From: Oscillospiraceae bacterium
Lineage (GTDB): Bacteria > Bacillota > Clostridia > Oscillospirales > UBA929
Assembly (NCBI GenBank): GCA_009777685.1
Contig: WRLJ01000128.1
Span: 1 to 5,572 of the forward strand
Reading direction: 5' to 3'
Length of the DNA: 5,572 nt
Shown in pieces: positions 4,999-5,572 of this stretch (its first letter is position 1; each line of letters begins with the position of its first letter). Made by a program: the position numbers and the translations under genes. The notes beneath the pieces are model-generated. The model searched no databases and was not told the DNA's origin. It saw only the letters and a program-made list of their open reading frames with translations.

Positions 4999-5247
4999 AT
5001 GCCTGTCAACGCCGAAAAGCTGTCAGCAGAGGAATGCGCCTTTCTGCGCAACATCGGGTTTCGGGTCCAATTCATGCGGAAAAAAGCCGGGCTGTCGCAG
5101 GCGGCGCTGGCGGAGCGGAGCGGTCTGGCGGACTCGACGATATCCCATCTGGAAAGCACGTCCGTCTACTCGGTCAGCCTTGTCGTTCTGTTCCGCATCG
5201 CCGCCGCGCTCGGGGTCGAGCCGAGGGCCCTGCTGGATTTCGATTGA
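4999..5247 (+). CDS. XRE-family helix-turn-helix transcriptional regulator
   Basis: The protein has 82 residues. The ATG at 4999 follows AGGGGTG (4987-4993) by 5 nt. A single Cro/C1-type HTH domain fills the protein. Helix 1 carries LRNIGFRVQFMRKKAGLS (about 16-33). The helix-turn-helix is SQAALAERSGLADSTISHLE (33-52), with the family's Gln at helix 2 and the S-x-I-S-x-L-E recognition-helix pattern. Closing helices follow in SVSLVVLFRIAAALGVEPRALL (58-79). There is no effector, oligomerisation or protease domain, which is common for compact regulators of this family. It is expected to bind DNA as a dimer. The divergent arrangement with the repeat protein across 114 bp makes auto-regulation and control of that gene likely, though not shown. 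Confidence 0.9.
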   Translation: MPVNAEKLSAEECAFLRNIGFRVQFMRKKAGLSQAALAERSGLADSTISHLESTSVYSVSLVVLFRIAAALGVEPRALLDFD

Positions 5248-5252
5248 CGGCG

Positions 5253-5277
5253 CGGGGGCAGGGGCGCGGCGCCCCCG
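5253..5277. other. GC hairpin after the regulator gene
   Basis: CGGGGGC (5253-5259) pairs with GCCCCCG (5271-5277), 5 nt after the stop codon. No T-run follows, so termination is possible but not canonical. A competing GGGGC/GCCCC stem lies inside. Confidence 0.4.
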
Positions 5278-5288
5278 GGCGCGCCGTG

Positions 5289-5481
5289 GTTTGCCCGCAT
5301 CCCCTCCGTAGGGGACGCAGACCTCGGCGTCCCGCAGGTTATCTGCAAACTTCGGGGAAAGGGTTTTCACCGTTTGCCCGTCCGGCTGGCCGCACACACC
5401 GTAGGGGACGCAGACCTCGGCGTCCCGCAGGGTTATCTGCAAACTTCGGGGAACGGGTTTTCGCCGTTTGCCCGTGCGGCT
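5289..5481. repeat. Tandem direct repeat, period about 93 bp
   Basis: Two near-identical units occupy 5306-5387 and 5399-5481, differing by three substitutions and one inserted G. Each begins CCGTAGGGGACGCAGACCTC and ends CCGTTTGCCCG plus a CGGCT-like tail. Each has a perfect 7-bp hairpin, GGGACGC/GCGTCCC (first copy 5312-5318 with 5327-5333), around an 8-nt loop. A further GTTTGCCCG at 5289-5297, 83 bp before the one in copy 1, suggests the remnant of an earlier unit. Units are far longer than the roughly 11-nt gap between them, so this is not a CRISPR array. Confidence 0.8.
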
Positions 5482-5508
5482 GTGGGTTTGGGTGGTGTTC
5501 AGGCATTC

Positions 5509-5560
5509 CCGGGGGAGGTCTCCCCCGGACCCCCCACTGGGGGACTTGGCAGTCCCCCAG
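5509..5560. repeat. Two adjacent GC hairpins at the window end
   Basis: CCGGGGGA (5509-5516) pairs with TCCCCCGG (5521-5528) over 4 nt. CTGGGGGAC (5537-5545) pairs with GTCCCCCAG (5552-5560) over 6 nt. Both stems are perfect. No gene or T-run is associated. They resemble the palindromic intergenic repeats elsewhere in the window in composition but not in sequence. The element may continue past the window end. Confidence 0.6.
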
Positions 5561-5572
5561 CCCCTCTCGCGG

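Noticed and set aside
5023..5442. Minus-strand frames with repeated peptides over the tandem repeat
   Set aside because: They are translations of intergenic repeat DNA overlapping the XRE gene, without a ribosome binding site or domain.
5289..5481. CRISPR array
   Set aside because: Only two full units of about 82 bp are present, with about 11 nt between them. There are no short repeats with unique spacers and no cas genes.

Overview
The window reads as a piece of chromosome from a GC-rich Gram-positive anaerobe, most likely a gut Oscillospirales/Clostridia relative. This is inferred from strong AGGAGG-type ribosome binding sites, a BcrAB-like ABC exporter, a DUF5050-type repeat protein, and abundant GC-rich palindromic intergenic repeats of the kind common in those genomes. 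No rRNA, tRNA, transposase, integrase or CRISPR array is visible.

Layout. Positions 1-512 hold no convincing gene. They contain a nested inverted-repeat element (130-246), two consecutive hairpins ending in an intrinsic terminator (296-348), and a promoter region with four TTWA boxes spaced exactly 11 bp apart just upstream of a TATACT -10 (371-424). That promoter drives a 457-aa secreted protein of unknown function (513-1886). A 284-bp gap follows, with a perfect 16-bp GC stem and a second inverted-repeat element (25-26 bp arms). It leads into a two-gene ABC exporter: an ATPase with a TTG start (2171-2929) and a six-helix permease (2926-3681) that overlap by 4 bp. A plus-strand hairpin closes the pair.

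The gap 3682-3999 holds a strong intrinsic terminator pointing left, a possible leftward promoter, and a 28-codon plus-strand ORF with a good ribosome binding site. The first two could delimit a small leftward RNA. On the minus strand, 4000-4884 encodes a 294-aa protein of six NVxGxR(V/I)YY repeats (DUF5050-like, probably a beta-propeller) with no export signal. It is divergent from an 82-aa XRE-type regulator (4999-5247). The last 325 bp are intergenic: a tandem repeat with a period of about 93 bp and several perfect GC-rich hairpins.

How the genes may work together. The ATPase and permease clearly form one transporter of the bacitracin/lantibiotic-export type. Its ATPase has Glu where most ABC proteins have the Q-loop Gln. 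The secreted protein upstream is a plausible envelope partner or co-regulated factor, but nothing in its sequence gives a function, and the structured gap leaves co-transcription open. The XRE protein may control itself and the divergent repeat protein. I see no firm evidence for a wholly new system. The most interesting unexplained items are the phased-box promoter, the structured repeats sharing a GTAGGG(G)ACGC core, and the possible small leftward RNA.
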